Of a DNA stretch of 57,051 nucleotides, positions 55,190 to 57,051 are shown piece by piece (within the stretch, counting starts at the first letter, position 1; each line of letters opens with the position of its first letter). The notes under the pieces are model-generated. The model saw nothing but the letters and a program-made list of their open reading frames with translations, searched no databases and was not told where the DNA came from. The position numbers and the translations under genes are program-made. The DNA lies in NCBI GenBank assembly GCA_029238935.1, contig JAQZBN010000043.1, positions 1-57,051 on the forward strand, read 5' to 3'. The stretch is from Herbinix sp. GTDB taxonomy: Bacteria > Bacillota > Clostridia > Lachnospirales > Lachnospiraceae.

Positions 55190-55477
55190 TCATCCTTTCT
55201 TTGTTCTTCTTTGTATCGGCTTTGACATACTTCGTTTCTATTATCTACAAAATAATGGGAACTATTCGGTATAAAGTATGTACAATCCGTAAGTTACTTT
55301 TCTGTGGCATAATTTATTACTATGTTTGGATCTTTTCTTTTAATCTAAACAATAACCAACCGCACATCATTTAATCTTACGGTAAATTGTTACTATTTAT
55401 GAATCTATTGTATATAAAAAACAAAAATCCTTCAAGTAGCATTGGTAAAAAAAATCAAATACATGGTAAATAGTGGA

Positions 55478-55506
55478 TTGATACATATATAAAATATTGA
55501 TATACT
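55478..55506 (+). promoter_or_regulatory. M32 carboxypeptidase promoter
   Basis: TTGATA (55478-55483) and TATACT (55501-55506) are 17 bases apart, giving a leader of about 50 bases. The rest of the 377-bp gap (55184-55560), which must also contain the eno promoter, shows nothing else I can support. Confidence 0.6.
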
Positions 55507-55560
55507 AATGAGAGTAATTATTTTTATAATTCGCACGTGATCTACATGAGAGGAGTTTTT

Positions 55561-57051
55561 ATGAGCAAAACATTTGATAAACTTAATACACATCTGGAAA
55601 AAGTTATGGCTTTTCAGACTGCTCGTTCCTTGTTTGATTGGGATGAGCAGACCCAATCTCCAATTGAAGCCGGTGAGTATACTTCAAAAGTAATCGGTAT
55701 CCTTTCCAGTGAATATTTCAGTAGTTTAATTAATGATGATGTAAAAAAATTATTAAAGAAACTTCAGGATGATAAGGAACAGGAGCAATTGACGGAGAAT
55801 GAAAAAGCCATAGTAAAAGAATTGGCAAAGACCTATGAGCAATTAGAAAGTATTCCACCGGATGAATATCGTGCTTATAGCGAGTTAGCCACTGTTTCGG
55901 GTAGAAAGTGGCAGCAAGCGAAAAAGAATAATAAATATGAGGATTTTGCTCCTTATTTAAAGCAAATTATAGATTACAAAAAGAAATTTGCTGGCTACCG
56001 AGCCAAAGGAAAAAAGAAACCTTATGATGTATTGTTGGGGGACTATGAAGAAGGTTTTGGTATGGAGGAATTGGATATCTTCTTTGATAAAGTTAAGAAG
56101 GATATCATTCCTTTATTAAAAATAGTATCAAAAAAAGCTGATACCATTGACAAAAAATATAATTTTGTAAAGTACGATATTAATAAGCAAAAAGAAATTT
56201 GCAAATACTTAAGCGGTTATGTTGGCTTTGATTTTAATCGTGGTGTGATTGCAGAAAGTGCACATCCATTTACTTTGAATCTTCATAATCATGACGTTAG
56301 AATCACCGATCGTTATATGGAGGATAATTTGGAAAGCGGTATATTCTCAATTATTCACGAAAGCGGACATGCTATTTATGAAATGAATATCGATGATGCT
56401 ATTACACAGACCTTAGTTGGTGGTGGTGCATCCATGGGTATGCACGAATCCCAATCCCGTTTCTTTGAAAACGTAATTGGACGTAGTGAAGCCTTTTGGG
56501 AGCCGATTTATTGCAAATTGATTGAAGCATATCCTGAACAATTGAAGGATGTACCGTTATCCCAGTTTATTAAAGGTATCAATAAAGCAGAACCAAGCTT
56601 AATTCGTACGGAAGCAGATGAACTCTCTTATCCACTTCATATTATCATCCGTTATGAAGTCGAAAAGAAGATTTTTACCGAAGATATCGATATCAATGAT
56701 CTTCCGAAGATCTGGAATGAGAAATATAAAGAATATTTAGGTCTTACTCCAGACAGCGATGCTGTTGGTATCTTGCAGGATACTCATTGGTCCCTTGGTG
56801 ATTTTGGTTACTTCCCTTCCTATGCCATCGGTAGTGCGATTGCAGCACAGATTTATTATCATATGAAGGATATCATGCCCTTTGAGGAATACTTAAGAGA
56901 TGGAAATGTAACACCAATACGTGAATACTTAAAAGATACAATTCATAAATATGGTGCAACAAAGAATACCAATCAAATGCTTGATGCAATGATGGGTGAA
57001 AAGTTCAATGCCGATTACTATGTGAAATATCTGACTGAAAAATATACAAAG
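55561..57051 (+). CDS. Carboxypeptidase Taq (M32 family), cut at the window end
   Basis: This metallocarboxypeptidase is partial: 497 codons with no stop before the last base, against about 500 usual, so only a few residues are missing. ATG follows AGGAG by 5 bases. Family motifs are present: [19 protein letters not shown] with HPF and DXRXT, the zinc-binding HESGH (HExxH), [16 protein letters not shown], and [21 protein letters not shown]. It removes C-terminal residues from cytoplasmic peptides. Confidence 0.95.
   Translation, partial: MSKTFDKLNTHLEKVMAFQTARSLFDWDEQTQSPIEAGEYTSKVIGILSSEYFSSLINDDVKKLLKKLQDDKEQEQLTENEKAIVKELAKTYEQLESIPPDEYRAYSELATVSGRKWQQAKKNNKYEDFAPYLKQIIDYKKKFAGYRAKGKKKPYDVLLGDYEEGFGMEELDIFFDKVKKDIIPLLKIVSKKADTIDKKYNFVKYDINKQKEICKYLSGYVGFDFNRGVIAESAHPFTLNLHNHDVRITDRYMEDNLESGIFSIIHESGHAIYEMNIDDAITQTLVGGGASMGMHESQSRFFENVIGRSEAFWEPIYCKLIEAYPEQLKDVPLSQFIKGINKAEPSLIRTEADELSYPLHIIIRYEVEKKIFTEDIDINDLPKIWNEKYKEYLGLTPDSDAVGILQDTHWSLGDFGYFPSYAIGSAIAAQIYYHMKDIMPFEEYLRDGNVTPIREYLKDTIHKYGATKNTNQMLDAMMGEKFNADYYVKYLTEKYTK

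Noticed and set aside
55225..55253. TTGACA on the plus strand as a promoter
   Set aside because: The -10 at the right distance is CTACAA, poor, and a better promoter for the next gene lies at 55478-55506.

Overview
The window looks like chromosomal DNA of a low-GC, strictly fermentative Firmicute, most likely a Lachnospiraceae member near Lachnoclostridium or Anaerocolumna. This placement is inference. It rests on the rex/acpS/nnr/alr/mazF cluster, a Re-type citrate synthase, a clostridial xylose isomerase, rubredoxin, an oxygen-labile [4Fe-4S] serine dehydratase, a small Cys/Gly-rich protein of a type common in that family, and AGGAGG-like ribosome binding sites with ATG/GTG/TTG starts. I see no rRNA, tRNA, CRISPR array, prophage or complete insertion sequence. 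Nearly everything is housekeeping or accessory metabolism.

Layout. 1-5.3 kb: a minus-strand run rex, coiled-coil protein, acpS, nnr, alr, mazF, ending in a terminator at 45-97. 5.5-7.5 kb: an ABC-F ATPase. 7.6-11.1 kb: Re-citrate synthase, isocitrate dehydrogenase and a GntR/FCD regulator, a route from acetyl-CoA and oxaloacetate to 2-oxoglutarate and glutamate (no aconitase in the window). 11.3-13.0 kb: an orphan BY-kinase-like ATPase and a DUF554 membrane protein. 13.3-15.7 kb: two PLP enzymes of Cys/Met metabolism, followed by a decayed gene. 16.1-19.1 kb: tcdA, ttcA-like and a cysteine desulfurase (tRNA modification and sulfur transfer). 19.3-21.5 kb: rubredoxin, a lactate dehydrogenase-like enzyme, ferredoxin and ferritin. 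21.6-29.6 kb: xylA, a GNAT, a broken subtilase, sdaAB/sdaAA, a cupin, small proteins and aroC. 29.8-34.3 kb: an XRE-cupin regulator plus potABCD polyamine uptake. 34.5-37.2 kb: a 2-hydroxyacid dehydrogenase, trpS and a HAD phosphatase. 37.6-40.4 kb: an AgrC/AgrA-like two-component system divergent from luxS. 40.6-41.7 kb: two unrecognised proteins. 41.8-45.7 kb: malQ-glgP glycogen and maltodextrin degradation. 46-57 kb: a PF01594 permease, pgsA, DedA, MATE, a PMCA-type Ca2+ pump, a small protein, enolase and an M32 carboxypeptidase cut by the window end.

I did not find a clearly new multi-gene system. The observations most worth following are: a 10-bp direct repeat lying across the predicted promoter of the two-component system; a tandem hairpin pair beyond that operon; a near-palindromic dyad in the potABCD promoter; a GntR-type palindrome on the Re-citrate synthase promoter; the subtilase disabled by an internal out-of-frame deletion; a tiny SD-preceded ORF with its own terminator; and an uncharacterised Asn/Ser/Asp-linker protein paired with a small helical partner.

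Start codons were moved from the longest ORF to an internal start wherever a Shine-Dalgarno sequence decided it; each entry says so. All calls come from reading motifs by eye, with no database search.
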